From NCBI GenBank assembly GCA_021521415.1, contig JAIQDT010004973.1:1-64000 (forward strand): a stretch of DNA of 64,000 bases, in the 5' to 3' direction. How positions within the stretch are numbered: the stretch's first letter is position 1; each line of letters opens with the position of its first letter. This document shows positions 1-11,007 of this stretch, one piece after another. The notes under the pieces were generated by a model that was given only the letters and a program-made list of their open reading frames with translations, was not told the origin of the DNA and did not search any database. This stretch comes from Bidens hawaiensis. Its lineage: Eukaryota > Streptophyta > Magnoliopsida > Asterales > Asteraceae. The position numbers and the translations under genes are program-made.

Positions 1-2
1 TG

Positions 3-1969
3 ATGACCGAACTTAGTAATTACTCCATTGAATACAAGGAAGAAGAGATAGTAGAGAAACTCCTTGATGCTCTTCCACCGAAATGGGAAATGTACACGGT
101 TTTGATGAGAGAGGATAAAGAATTTGGCAATATTGATTTGGAAACCGCAGTTAATAAGTTACGAAATTTTGAACTTAACATGGTTCAGAAGGACACAAGA
201 CACCAACTGATTAGGTTCAGGATCCGGGAATGTATGGTGCGAAAATCACTCCAAGTTCAAGTTCAAAAGCAGAATCGTCTGCCTACTACTCAAAGGGAGA
301 ATCAAACTCAAAAGATGGTCATGTAATTCTTAACATGGATAGCGATGTATGTTTCGTAGCTGAAGGAAGTAACTCTTCAAAACCTCAAGCCACAACTGGA
401 AATTTCTCGTCAAATGTTCCAAACAACAACTACTCACAGATGCCCATGAGTGTTAAATCAGCTGAACAACAGTTTGCTCTCTATGCATCCTTCATTGCAT
501 CTTACGAGAACTACATCAAAGGTAAAATAGTCGACCCTTCCACTTTGGATGAAGACTATGATCAGATCGATGCTGATTATCTAGAAGAGATGGATCTGCA
601 GTGGCAAATGGCTATGATAGTAAGAAGGGTTAAGAGATTCATGAAGAAAACTGGTAGAAAGTTCGTTGGAGAAAGACCAGGGTTTTACAAATCAAAGGTT
701 AGATGTTACAACTGTCAACAGAATGGTCACTTTGCCAAGGAATGTACAAATGAGAGAGTCGAACGCAGTCAGAACAGGCCTGCACAACAGAATGGGGGAG
801 GTAGTGAGAATCGGGCTATGGTATCTAGACAGAATGGTGCATACAACTGGAATCTGCAAGTTGAGGAAGTGTTCGAACAGGCTAATTTGGTCAACATCGA
901 AACTGGAGGGAGCGAGAGAGAGACGGGAGAAAATCAAGCATATATGGCAGAAGTGAACGATCAGCTCTCTAAGGTAAGTTCTGAACTTCATTGTATGCAA
1001 TGTGAGAATCTGTCTGAACAATTGAAAACAGTAACTGATCAGTTTGTTAGTTTGGATGCACAATTTAAAACGTTAAAAGAAGATCATCACTACACTAAAA
1101 CGAGAGAAAATAGTTACTCGGTAAAGATAAAAGCTAGTGAAAAAGATATCAGAAGTCTTAAAGCCAGTCTAGCTGATAAAATTCAAGTAATTGATCTTAG
1201 TTATGAAGTGTTAGAAGAAAAAACCAAACTAATTGCTGAAAGAGATAAACAGATAGCTGATTACCAGATAAAAGTGGTGGAACTAAACAGAAAAATTGAA
1301 CAATTTAGAAATTCCTCAGCAATGCTTGATCACATTGTAAGTGTTCAACGTTCCCCAGTTAACAAAGGGGGAATTGGATTTTCTGAAGTTCCACCACCGT
1401 ATAACCATAACTATACTTATAATCCTAGTAATCAGAAATCTGCTGATGTTGAGATTAATCAGACAGTTCCAGTCAAAATTTCGACTAAAGAACCTGAACT
1501 TAGTAAAAGCGAAACGAGTAAGCCAATTCCTAATGTTAAGATTTCTGTTCCTAGTTCTGTCTCATCAAATTCGGACAAGTCATCCGAATCGGGTGAGATA
1601 AAGGAAGAGGTAACATTACTAAAACGGGGGGAGGAATATAAGCCTGATGAAAAGAGTTCTTCCCTAAACCCATTCGTTCCACCGTATGTGAGACAAACGG
1701 GTAGTAATGTAACCTCAACATCTGAAACAACGGTTGAACACAGGAGTTGTTTTAGATGCAATCAAGTAGGACACCTTATTGCTGATTGCCCTCTAAACCA
1801 GAGAAAATTTAGAGGAATGAGGCCTCCGAGAACTGAGTATAAAAAGGATGGTAGAATGCGAACTCACAAAACTTCAGACATTGGACAAATCCAAGATTTC
1901 AAAGAAATCGATCTCAGTTTTTCCCAGTTAACAACCAAACTTACAATTATAATTCAGTTAATTCACTAA
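3..1969 (+). pseudogene. Copia gag, 5'-truncated by window and frameshifted
   Basis: Gag builds the virus-like particle and packages element RNA. The first segment (3 to about 220) carries the end of the gag core (LLDALPPKWEMYTVLMRE) in frame 3. The rest continues in frame 2 from about 230, and alignment to copy 2 shows an indel between 195 and 230. The frame-2 part encodes a CCHC knuckle (CYNCQQNGHFAKEC, near 705-746), then a charged coiled-coil-like stretch rich in K/E/L (about 960-1320), an S/T/P-rich linker, and a second CCHC knuckle (CFRCNQVGHLIADC, near 1747-1790). Unlike copy 2, this copy has no stop codon between the first knuckle and the coiled coil. It terminates at 1969, before the protease. 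Confidence 0.9.
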
Positions 1970-2160
1970 GGTTTGGATGGCCTCATAGTCAATCCTCAAG
2001 AAGGTTTCCTTTCAGAACTCACAGAAATCATCCTCAAACTGACTTTGGGCAACCAAAGTACGGGATGCTGTTTAACAGATTTAATCGACCCAAGACCTAC
2101 TAGATTTTAATCTTTTGCTTTAATTGTGCAGGAACAGTTGAACAGGGCTGTAAACAATCT

Positions 2161-3813
2161 GTGGGTTGTGGAAGTGGCTGTTCCCGGCACATGACTGGTA
2201 ACAAGAATTTGTTACATGAATGGAAAACTGTTCAAGGAGGTAGGGTTAGTTTCGCTGGAGAGAGTGGAGGTAGAATCACTGGTATTGGAACAGTGACAAA
2301 TGGAAAAATGAAGTTAGAAAAGGTGAATTTTGTTGAAGAATTGAAGCATAATATGTTGAGTGTATCTCAGATTTGTGACAAAGACTACACAGTGCATTTT
2401 ACTAAAAACGAGGCAATTGTCCTTTATCCTGGTTTCAAGATACCAGAGGCATGGGTGGTGATGAGAGCTCCAAGAGAAAAGAACACGTATGTAATGGATA
2501 TGAGGTTAACTGAGATGACAACCGAAGAATCATGTCTTTTGTCAAAGGCAACTGAGTCTGAGTCAGAGTTATGGCATCGAAGAATGGTGCATATACATCT
2601 TCGCAAAATGAATTACATTGTCAAGAATGGGCTGGTGCTTGGTGTTCCCTTGAAGAATTTTAACTTTGAAGATCAATGCTTGTTGTGCAAGAAGGGAAAG
2701 CAACACAAGAAACCTCATCACTCCAAGAAGGTTAACTCAATCGTCAGTACACTAGACCTACTTCACATGGATCTCTTTGGACCCGTGAATGTAAAGAGTC
2801 TAGGTGGGACGTCATACTGCTTGGTAGTAACCGATTATTACTCTAGATACTCTTGGGTATACTTTCTGAAGGCAAAAGATGAGACGGTTCAGTTGGTAAT
2901 TAACTTGATTACCAAGGTTGAAAACATTGTTGGGAGAAAGGTTAAGTACATCAGGAGTGATAATGGTACAGAGTTCAAGAATTACCAGATGGAGATGTTC
3001 TGCTTACAGAAAGGGATAGACCACCAGTACAGCGCCCCGTATACTCCGCAACAAAATGGGGTAGCTGAGAGGAAGAATAGAACGCTAATCGAAGGAGCCA
3101 GAACCATGCTGGCTGATGCTAAACTTCCCGTGGTGTTCTGGGCTGAAGCTGTTGCCACAGCCTGTTATATCCTTAATCGTTTTTTAACTGTTAAAAGATT
3201 AAATAAAACTTGTTATGAACTTATGCATGGTAGAAAGCCAAACTTGAATGGTCTCGAACCATTCGGGTCCCCATGTACGATATTAAAGACGAACTCAAAA
3301 TTTGGTGAGAAAGCCGACGAAGGTATTTTAGTCGGATATGTGGTTGGTACACCCAACAGAAAAGTCTTTAATTTATCGAACAGCAAGGTTGAGGTGGTAT
3401 GTAACACGGACATTACAAGTTACAAATCACCAAAGCCTAGCATGGGACCCGCTGAAGCTTTCGACTATGATAAACTTTTCAAATCTTTTAATATACCTTA
3501 CTTGGATTTTGCAGAAGTTGATGAGAAAATTGCTTCACAGATTCTGTATGACGAGGAGGAAAATGTTGTGCAACGTCCGCGATATGATGAAAGCCAACCT
3601 TCTTCGTCAAGTGCAGTTGATACTCCTGCCGCCTCTACTGAGGAAGAATTCTACAATCCTTTTCATTCTCAACATCAATCACCCATTGATGAACTCTCTT
3701 CGAATTTAGAAAACAATCTGGAAGTCGGTCCGGTTCCGACTACTGGAATTCAAAAAAATCACCCGTTGGAGAACGTGATATGTCTGACGGTGTTCAAACA
3801 AGAAGAAGTCTGA
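2161..3813 (+). pseudogene. Copia pol part 1: protease remnant and integrase
   Basis: The segment begins in the aspartic protease. The usual DSGCSRHMTG signature reads GSGCSRHMTG because one base is missing around 2173 (gtggaagtggc where copy 2 has gtagatagcggc). The catalytic Asp is lost and the upstream frame is broken. A GAG-pre-integrase zinc-binding region follows (LWHRRMVHIHLRK, then CLLCKKGKQ). The integrase core has D204, D267 and E303 (counting from 2161), matching the DD35E spacing, with the motifs HMDLFGP, RSDNGTEF and PQQNGVAERKNR. The tail is acidic and S/P-rich. Reading stops in the wrong frame at 3813, and pol continues in another frame from about 3780. Confidence 0.92.
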
Positions 3814-5426
3814 ATGAGCACACTTGTGTTTACGCAAGCATTAAAGAAACGGGTATCATAAATGAATGTTTGTACACCTGCTTCATCAGCCAGATTGAAG
3901 CAAAGAACTATCAAATAGCTCTAAAGGATAGCTCGTGGGTCGAAGCCATGCAAGAAGAGTTAGCACAGTTCGAGAAGATGGAAGTATGGAAATTAGTTGC
4001 AAAACCGAACAATGTACATGCTATTGGCACAAAATGGGTTTTCAAATGTAAGAGAGATGAGAAAGGAATAATCATAAGGAACAAAGCGAGGCTGGTAGTT
4101 AAAGGGTTTAATCAGCAAGAAGGAATCGACTACAATGAAGTGTTTGCTCCTGTGGCAAGATTGGAGGCAATTCGACTATTTTTGGCATTTGCTGCACACA
4201 ATGAGATGAAGGTGTTCCAATTAGATGTGAAAAGTGTCTTTCTTAATGGTAAAGTCGATGAGGTGGTGTACGTTGAACAACCTCCGGGTTTCCCTGACCT
4301 TGATTTTTCTGATCATGTGTACAAACTGAACAAAGCGTTATATGGGCTACATCAGGCCCCTCGTGCCTGGTACTCAACCTTGTCTGATTACTTGCTTGAG
4401 AATGGGTTCGAAAGAGGAAAGATCGACAGCACGCTGTTTGTCAAGAGAAAAGGGGGAGATTTTCTACTAGTGCAAGTCTATGTGGACGACATTATTTTTG
4501 CTGCATCAAAAGTCGCCATGTGTCAAGAGTTTGAAGAAGTCATGAAAAGGAGGTTTGAACTGAGCACAATGGGCGAATTAAATTTCTTTTTGGGTTTGCA
4601 GGTAGATCAGAAGAAAGATGGGATGTTTATTTATCAAACAAAATATGTCCATGATGTGCTCAAACGCTTCAAGATGGAAGATTGCACCCCATTCGATACT
4701 CCAGTTTGCGTCAACCACAAACTGGGTGCTGATTCAGACAGTGATGAAGACGTGGACCCCACCCAATATCGGGCAATCATAGGTTCCTTAATGTATTTAA
4801 CTGCATCTAGACCTGATATTATGTTTGCAGTTTGTCTTTGTGCTCGTTTTCAGGCAAGCCCGAAAGAATCTCACATGAAGGGAGTGAAGAGGATCTTGCG
4901 TTGTCTCAAAGGCAAGCCTAAGTTGGGATTGTGGTACACGAAAGGGGGAGAACTGGATTTGGTCACTTACACAGATTCTGACTATGGAGGTTGCAACCAG
5001 AACAGGAAGTCAACAACCGGTGGATGTCAGTTTCTGGGAGGAAGATTGGTGTCGTGTCAGTGCAAGAAACAGACCTCTGTTGCCATTTCCACCTGTGAAG
5101 CAGAGTACATGGCAGCATCAAACTGCTGCTCCCAGGTTCTTTGGATTCAACAGCAATTGCGCGATTACGGTCTGAATTTCACTCTAACTCCTATTTGTAT
5201 TGATAACACTGCTTCAATCTCAGTAACTAACAATCCCGTCAAACACAGCAAAACTAAACACATTGACATTCGTCATCATTTTATACGGGATTGTGCTAAG
5301 AAGAAATTAATAGTGCTAGAAAAGGTTGATTCGTTGGATAATTTCGCCGATCTTTTTACTAAAGCGTTTGACCGAAATCGTTTTCAAAATCTTGTTGAAC
5401 TTAATGGGATGATCAATCCCGAGTAA
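3780..5426 (+). pseudogene. Copia pol part 2: reverse transcriptase and RNase H
   Basis: This part is an uninterrupted 548-codon stretch but is detached from part 1 by a short deletion or frameshift near 3780. The RT begins with [21 protein letters not shown] and contains [17 protein letters not shown], the first catalytic Asp in [11 protein letters not shown], and YVDD at residues 234-237. RNase H follows with [19 protein letters not shown] and CIDNTA, giving the acidic catalytic residues, and then the typical [17 protein letters not shown] block. All key residues are present, so this half could be catalytically sound as sequence. It has no in-frame connection to gag or integrase. It ends with ELNGMINPE followed by TAA, as in copy 2 (48810). 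Confidence 0.95.
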
Positions 5427-5617
5427 CCTGGTTTTTCGTTAAAAAAAAAACATCTTTATCACTTAGAATTATGTCGGTTGCTTCAGTTTGAAGGACATAT
5501 CTTCGGATACGTTTGGTCCTTACTTCTACTAGTAGATTATGAGGATAGCCATTAACCAGATGACTGAAAGTGACCGGGGCGGTTTAAGATGTGGTTTTTA
5601 TTCTTTCGCTGAAAAAT

Positions 5618-5740
5618 AGTCGTTCATACTTAGTTAGAAGGACACATACTCGTATGTGGTCGGTCCAGCTGATCCATTGGATCTTCAGGATAGCCGTTTA
5701 CCTGAAGACTTTGACTTGATCGGGGCGATAGAATTTAAAA
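5618..5740 (+). repeat. Conserved stem-loop module B after pol (copy 1)
   Basis: This module carries the inverted repeat cacatactcgtatgtg at 5643-5658 and a second short one (atccattggat). It is a diverged direct relative of the module at about 5470-5590, which shares gaaggaca, aggatagcc, taacc/tacc and the ccggggcg ending. Copy 2 preserves both modules, and at 49049-49064 the first inverted repeat is a perfect 16-bp palindrome (cacatactagtatgtg). Conservation in sequence and pairing between two copies that differ elsewhere suggests a structured RNA or DNA element. No function is known to me. Confidence 0.6.
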
Positions 5741-6779
5741 TATTTTTTTTTGGGAGATGATATAATTTTTCAAGTCTATAACTTCGTAAGAAGTTTCAAT
5801 ACAATGTTTAAAAGAAAATTGATTCAACCTTGGAAAGTGATAGACAAACTAATTCTGTGTGCTTAACTAGTGAAGTTATTAGGCCTAAAAGACTCTAGAA
5901 CAGTCATTGTATGTTATGGTAGCTTTTTATGGTGCGTAAAAGTAGAGGTGATACTAACTAAATCTCCTCGATTTAAAGTGGAGACTCATTCAGAGTTGTG
6001 CATGTCTCCATATACATCTTTCCGAATGATAGGCAGAAAAGTGATTACCCAGTCATACACGAGCCCGTGAGTGTTCAGATTCCCGAGAAGATAGTGTGTC
6101 AAGCATCTGCAGTGATCCAGATTCGGGACTTGTAGTCGTCTACTGTTTGAAGCTGTGTTAATCTTAATTAAAAAAAATATAAAAAAATAAATAAAAATAA
6201 AAAATGTGTGTGTTGTTAAGCCTTTTGAAGCTTATGATATTACACTTATCAATCAAGAGGCAAGAGAGAGAACGGGATGAAGACTCTAAAGATCGATATG
6301 TACTTACTGTTTAATCAGACACTACGGGTCGAGGTCAACTCGGGGTGACTTGGGGAAAGCCAAATACGCTTTGAGAATAGATAGGAGGCATCACAATCTC
6401 TGATGTGATGTCCATCTAAATTTTGAGCTTAATTGAACCTAATCCGTATCACAGAAGCGATGAAAACCATACTAAGTTGTATACCTGCTTACAACCTGTT
6501 TCTTTATGTCATAATACCGCTGAACATGGATCTATGTGACAGCCATTTAATTAGTATGATTCCTGTTCGGAACTTTTCTAAAACATGCTGATCCCCGTCA
6601 AGACTGAAATTTGATCTCGTTTTACTTAATTTCTAAAATTTTCATTGCATATTTCGTTTAATGGTTAAAACTTGGTTACTTGGTTTCTTTGATCGTAACG
6701 TTTAAATCTTTGACGGAAGTTTTTAAAAGACAGTTGTATTTTGTTCAAAAGTTCAAGGGCCAGGTTTGAAAGTAATATA

Positions 6780-7560
6780 CTAAGCGAAGTTGTAGCAGGG
6801 GCGAAGTTGTTAAGAGGCGAAGTTAAGGGTAAGCGAAGTTAACCTTAACTTCGCCTGTGAATATTCAAACATATATAAGGGTCAATCAAGTCAAACCCTT
6901 TATTTTCTTCCAAAAACACAGCGAACTTAAGCTCCTATAAACCTCGGCGAACTTAATCCTCGTATCGAACCGAACCTTGTTATTTTTGTTTTCAATCCGT
7001 GTTAAAGGTGTGTAAGGTCGGTATTACTTATAATTCTTTTCAATGATGTTAATCAGGTGCCGTTTTGGTCCGATGTGTGACCTCGTTCATGCAACCCTTA
7101 AACACCCGCTAACCAGTCTCTTTCTAATATGTTCATAACTAATGTGATCGTCTAGACCTTTATAGTAACATCCTTGTTTATTATCAATCACCAATTCTCC
7201 TATCAAACCTTGATTGGACTTCTGTAATTCGCCGTTTCAGATTCAGGCGAAGTTAAGTTTAGGCGAAGTTGTTCTCAACTTCGCCTAAGGCATAACTTCG
7301 CCTGATCAGTTTTAAATTAAGTAATTCTTCTAAGTTGGTTAGAGGGCGAAGTTAGGGTTAGGCGAAGTTGTCCTCAACTTCGCCTTATACTTAACTTCGC
7401 CTACTGCTTATCTAGTTAATTTAAAGGTTTTAATCTGTTATCAGGCGAAGTTATAGTATAGGCGAAGTTGTACTCAACTTCGCCCTATGTCTAACTTCGC
7501 ATGCACACAAAATGTTATCATAACTTCGCTCATGGTAACAGGTGAAGTTATGATCTGCTT
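6780..7560. repeat. Cluster of GGCGAAGTT/AACTTCGCC inverted motifs upstream of post-pol ORF
   Basis: The 8-9-bp motif gcgaagtt and its complement occur about twenty times here, usually as facing pairs able to form hairpins. Around 6783-6865 there are four forward copies and one reverse. Three nested modules then recur every ~99 bp (starting about 7246, 7345 and 7443). Each has the order forward, forward, spacer gt-n-n-tc, reverse, reverse. The same motif fills the LTRs and the 5' leader of copy 2, so it is a property of the element family and not a local microsatellite. Confidence 0.85.
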
Positions 7561-7597
7561 TGTCGATATCCTAACTTAGACCGTTTGTTGTACAGAT

Positions 7598-10550
7598 ATG
7601 GCTGCTGTAGCAGGAGCTGGTAGTGCCGGTGGTGACGAAGGTGGTGACAACAACCGACAGTTCTTTCCGGTTCACAACATGTATATCACGTTGGATCCGG
7701 ATGCTAGTGGTGTCGATGATTATCGCGAGATCATCTCCTTCCTTGTTCGCTCACGTATCTTCCACGCTATTACTACAACTCTACCCATTTCTCTACCGAA
7801 CATTGAAAATTTCTGGCGAACGGTAGAGTATGACTGTAGAGTTGAGCCCCCGGTTATGCGCGCCACAGTGAACAATCAGGTGGTACAGTTCTCAGCAAAT
7901 CAGATCAGGGCCGCCTTGCAGTTCGGGGCTGAATCTACAAATGATCTAACCGACTTTTCTGCTACATTCAGAGATGGTGCGTTTTTACGAATGGGCTATT
8001 CGGGTCCATTGGGTGATACTCAGAGGCGAATGGGATTTTTATTGGATCAATGGCGTTTTCTGATGCACGTAATGATTGTGTGCATGTCGGGTCGTAAAGC
8101 TGGTACTGACGGTATGGGAGCGACGATGCAATCTGCCATGACCGCCCTGACTTACAACAAGCCGTACAGCTTCAATCAGATGGTGTTTTACGAAATTGAT
8201 TGTCAGAGACGTGCGGTCGCTCGTGAAAGATTCTTAATGTATCCAAGATTCTTACAGATGATCTTGAATCATGTAGCTCCTACGCTACCTCAACGCCGTC
8301 CCATTCGATATGTAGAGAGTGTAAGTAAGAGGATCTTTGCGCAATGCAGGTCGTCGAGTGCTCACAGTAAACTGGAGCTTCGTCCACGACATACTCCATT
8401 ATTTGGCTACTTGATAAACCCTGCTTATGTTGCTCCTCTTGGTGACGAATTTCGGGACCCGGCACCGCAACAGGCTGATGTTCCTCAACCACCACCTGTG
8501 GTACAGCAAGCATTGCCTGCTGATCCTGTTGTGGCTCCGGAGGAACAGGTGGATCTTGAAGCTGCTTTTGGTGGCCAATGGTTCTTTGATATGGAGAGAG
8601 TTGATCCTGCTGCAGAGGTTCAAGTCTCAGTAGCTGAGGTTTCTGGTGTAAATGTATCAATGGTAGCTCCGTCTGTAGCAGATGCTGAGAGAAATGACTC
8701 TAACTCCTCCGCTGATGATATTGCTGAAGCACGACAGATTCCGGTCACACAGGAAAGAATACATGGAAAAAGAAAGAAAGACTCGGATGACAGTGAATCT
8801 GACTTTGAGGAGGAGTTAGATCAGTTGATACGTCAATCGAAAAGGGTAAGAACTGGTGAAGGTTCGGGAGCTGGTGAAAGCTCAAGGATGGTGCGTTTCT
8901 CCCCACCCGCTCAATCTGGTATGACTATGGTTCCTACGTCGATGACTGTGACTGAACCGATCATCTCAAGTGCTCCCATGATAACTACTTCATCATCATT
9001 TGGCATTCCACCTACCACATTTCAGTTTTCGACTCCAGCGATAGTTTCCTTGCCACCTCCTACCCTTACTCCATCGGAGGTTGTTGCAAGATTTGTTGAG
9101 TCGACATTAGTTGCTACTGCGGGGTTAACTGTCACAATACCACCCGCGGTTACTTTTCAGCCTGCTTCGGATATTCCAGCTAGTTTGGGAATACCTCCAC
9201 CGTATGCACAAGACGTTTCTCATATGCGGTTTGATTTTGATTCTACCTTATCTGATTCTGAAAGGATAGCGACTCTTGAAAGGGTGGTGGCTGAACAATC
9301 AAGAATAAATCTTATCCAGACTCAAGCTATCCAGCGCCTTGTTGCAGAAAATCTGATCCAATCGTCCCTCCTGGTTGAGCACGGTAAACTTTTTGATGCT
9401 TTAAAACAATTCTTAGCATCTCAGGGGAGACGAGCTGCAAGGGCGATGAGTTGAGGACAAAGAAAAGTCATGACATAGACGATGATCCCAATGCATCAAA
9501 AGGTGCATGTGGTGAGTTGCCAAGAACTGAACAAACTCTTGGGACTTCCACATCTCAGGGGGAGTCAACTGGTACAACAGGTGGATCAGGGGGTGAAGAT
9601 GTTGTGAGTATCACCCAATGGATGATGATGAGGAGATGGTGGATGATGATGTTGTAGGTGATGACGATGTGTTACCAGTTGAGGAGATTGAGAAGATAGG
9701 AGCTGAGATTGTGATTGATAGTGAGATTGAAGAGGGAGAGATTGTGGATGACAATGTTGAACACGATATCCCAGATGTTGATAAGGCAAATGTGGGTCAA
9801 GATATGGAAAGTGATGAGTCTGAATGGGAAGAGCAGCCGAGATGGAAAGAAGGCTACACTCAGTGGTTCGTAAAGACAAAGAAGCCAGCGGTTCCGACCA
9901 TGTTCAAGAAAAGTTACAATATCAAAGGGTATGCTGAATCGAAGAAGCGCATTATATGTTGGTTGTATGATGAGCAATTGAGATTATTTGTGATTAAACG
10001 TTTTGATGGGATTTAGTACTTTAAGAAGATGTTGAGATCTTTGAATACATTGCCTAAGTGTGAGGTGAAGGATTTGGCTAAGTTGGGGTTGATTAATAGA
10101 AGTGATGATAATATGGCCAGAATTATTGGGAAGATTGTGTGGAAAGAAAGTATCAAAGAGAAAAAGTTTGAGTTGTTAAAGCCGCAGAAAGGGAAGCTCG
10201 TTGAAGATAAAGAAAGAGGAATGCGAGCTGATGGCAAACCTTGGATGGTAATGAAGTATAAGCCGATCCGGTGATTGAAAGAAGTGCCGATGAAACCAAT
10301 GCCCAAGGATGTCTTAAAGAATCTTAAGTGGTGGTATGTTGATAGTCAAACAGCTGAAGCGGTTATGGAGGATGAAGATGAACAAGAAGTTCTGAGAGTG
10401 TATGATCCCATGCACTTGGTAAATTTGTCTCAAGCTGACTTGCATGTGCTAAACGAGAAAAAGATATTCTATATTCCTGTATGGAAAGATAAAGCCAAGA
10501 AATATCAGAGAGTGGTTTCTGTTTGTGTTAGAGAAGGCGTTCATGCTTGA
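7598..10550 (+). pseudogene. Post-pol accessory ORF (ORF3), broken
   Basis: The first open stretch, 7598-9454 (618 codons), has a probably folded N-terminal region (about residues 20-230, including FLMYPRFLQMILNHV). A proline-, acidic- and serine-rich segment follows (about 265-520), with a basic patch GKRKKDS. It ends in a heptad-like coiled coil (ERIATLERVVAEQ onward). A missing G in a G run near 9424, relative to copy 2, shifts the frame there. The remainder survives in pieces at 9451-9657, 9618-10016, 10029-10274 and 10275-10550, which together match the C-terminal domain kept in copy 2 (50250-51503). The intact ancestor would have been roughly 970 residues. I see no signal peptide or membrane span. 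Its position matches the env-like or accessory ORFs of Sireviruses, but its role is unknown. Confidence 0.8.
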
Positions 10551-10618
10551 AGATTGGTGACACGAGATTTTGGGATTACTAGACACGTGAATGAAGATAG
10601 AGATATGAAGCTACTGCC

Positions 10619-10629
10619 AAGGGGGAGTC
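10619..10629 (+). promoter_or_regulatory. Polypurine tract of copia copy 1
   Basis: The sequence aagggggagtc lies directly upstream of the TGTTAG start of the 3' LTR. The same tract precedes the 3' LTR of copy 2 (51557-51567). Such tracts prime plus-strand synthesis in LTR retrotransposons. Confidence 0.85.
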
Positions 10630-11007
10630 TGTTAGTGCATGATGTCAGTAGTTCAGTATCTAGTGTTTTGTATGTGTCTGTAATCGAGTTAGATTGTTTG
10701 ATTTGGTTTTAGATATTGTGTCACACAAGTTCGCCTGGGATGTAGGCGAACTTGTGGACAAGCGAAGTTGTCGAGGTGTATTTAACCTCAGCATGCGGCT
10801 TGTTTTCTAAGTGATTCCAGAACGTGTTTTTGTGATTGAATATCACGTGTTGAAGTGTTGCAATACAACGTGTCTTATTAGTGTTGTAACGTGTGTTAGT
10901 GTTTGGTTTTAACGTATTATACATCTTACGCTCGTATCGTGTTACGTAGGGATTCCGCACCTACGTATTACGAGATACTCCTATGTAGATCCGGCTGGGA
11001 ACCTACA
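10630..11007 (+). repeat. 3' LTR of copia copy 1 (378 bp)
   Basis: The LTR starts TGTTAG and ends CCTACA, with TG...CA termini. It shares with the copy 2 LTR the opening (tgt-a-catgatgtcagtagttca), the gcgaagtt/aacttcgc motifs, a gtgtattta TATA-like site and the ending gggattccgcacct ... gggaacctaca. It is about 94 bp shorter than the copy 2 LTR and clearly diverged from it, so the two copies belong to different sublineages. The next five bases (cgata, 11008-11012) should be the target-site duplication. The matching left copy is outside the window. Confidence 0.88.

Larger units (their letters stand above)
5427..7597 (+). other. Post-pol non-coding region of copia copy 1
   Basis: About 2.2 kb without a credible gene. 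It aligns over most of its length with 48811-50240 in copy 2, including an A-rich tract just after pol, two related modules (about 5470-5590 and 5618-5740) ending in gaccggggcgg and gatcggggcga, and a block around 6320-6370 (acttggggaaagccaaatac). The right half (6780-7560) is packed with GGCGAAGTT and AACTTCGCC motifs. The region ends gtttgttgtacag just before the post-pol ATG at 7598. That resembles a plant 3' splice acceptor, so a spliced message for the downstream ORF is possible. This is inference only. Confidence 0.75.
1..11007 (+). mobile_element. Ty1/copia LTR retrotransposon, copy 1, 5' end outside window, decayed
   Basis: The order gag, protease, integrase, reverse transcriptase, RNase H identifies Ty1/copia. 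A long extra ORF follows pol, and a 378-bp 3' LTR closes the element. Compared with copy 2 (44201-52039), the 5' LTR, the leader and roughly the first 150 codons of gag lie left of the window. Frame breaks occur in gag (about 195-230), at the protease active site (about 2173), at the integrase/RT junction (about 3780-3813) and several times in the post-pol ORF, so this copy is dead. The 3' LTR ends directly in satellite sequence at 11008. The element therefore sits in, or at the edge of, the satellite array. A large gag with two zinc knuckles plus a post-pol ORF resembles the Sirevirus lineage of copia. That lineage call is inferred from architecture, not from a tree. Confidence 0.93.

Noticed and set aside
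2161..5426. Copy 1 pol as a functional gene
   Set aside because: The protease catalytic Asp is lost, and two frame breaks separate gag, integrase and RT.
7598..9454. Post-pol ORF as a host gene or a viral envelope gene
   Set aside because: Its C-terminal part is repeated in copy 2 between pol and LTR, so it belongs to the element. No signal peptide or transmembrane segment supports an envelope role.
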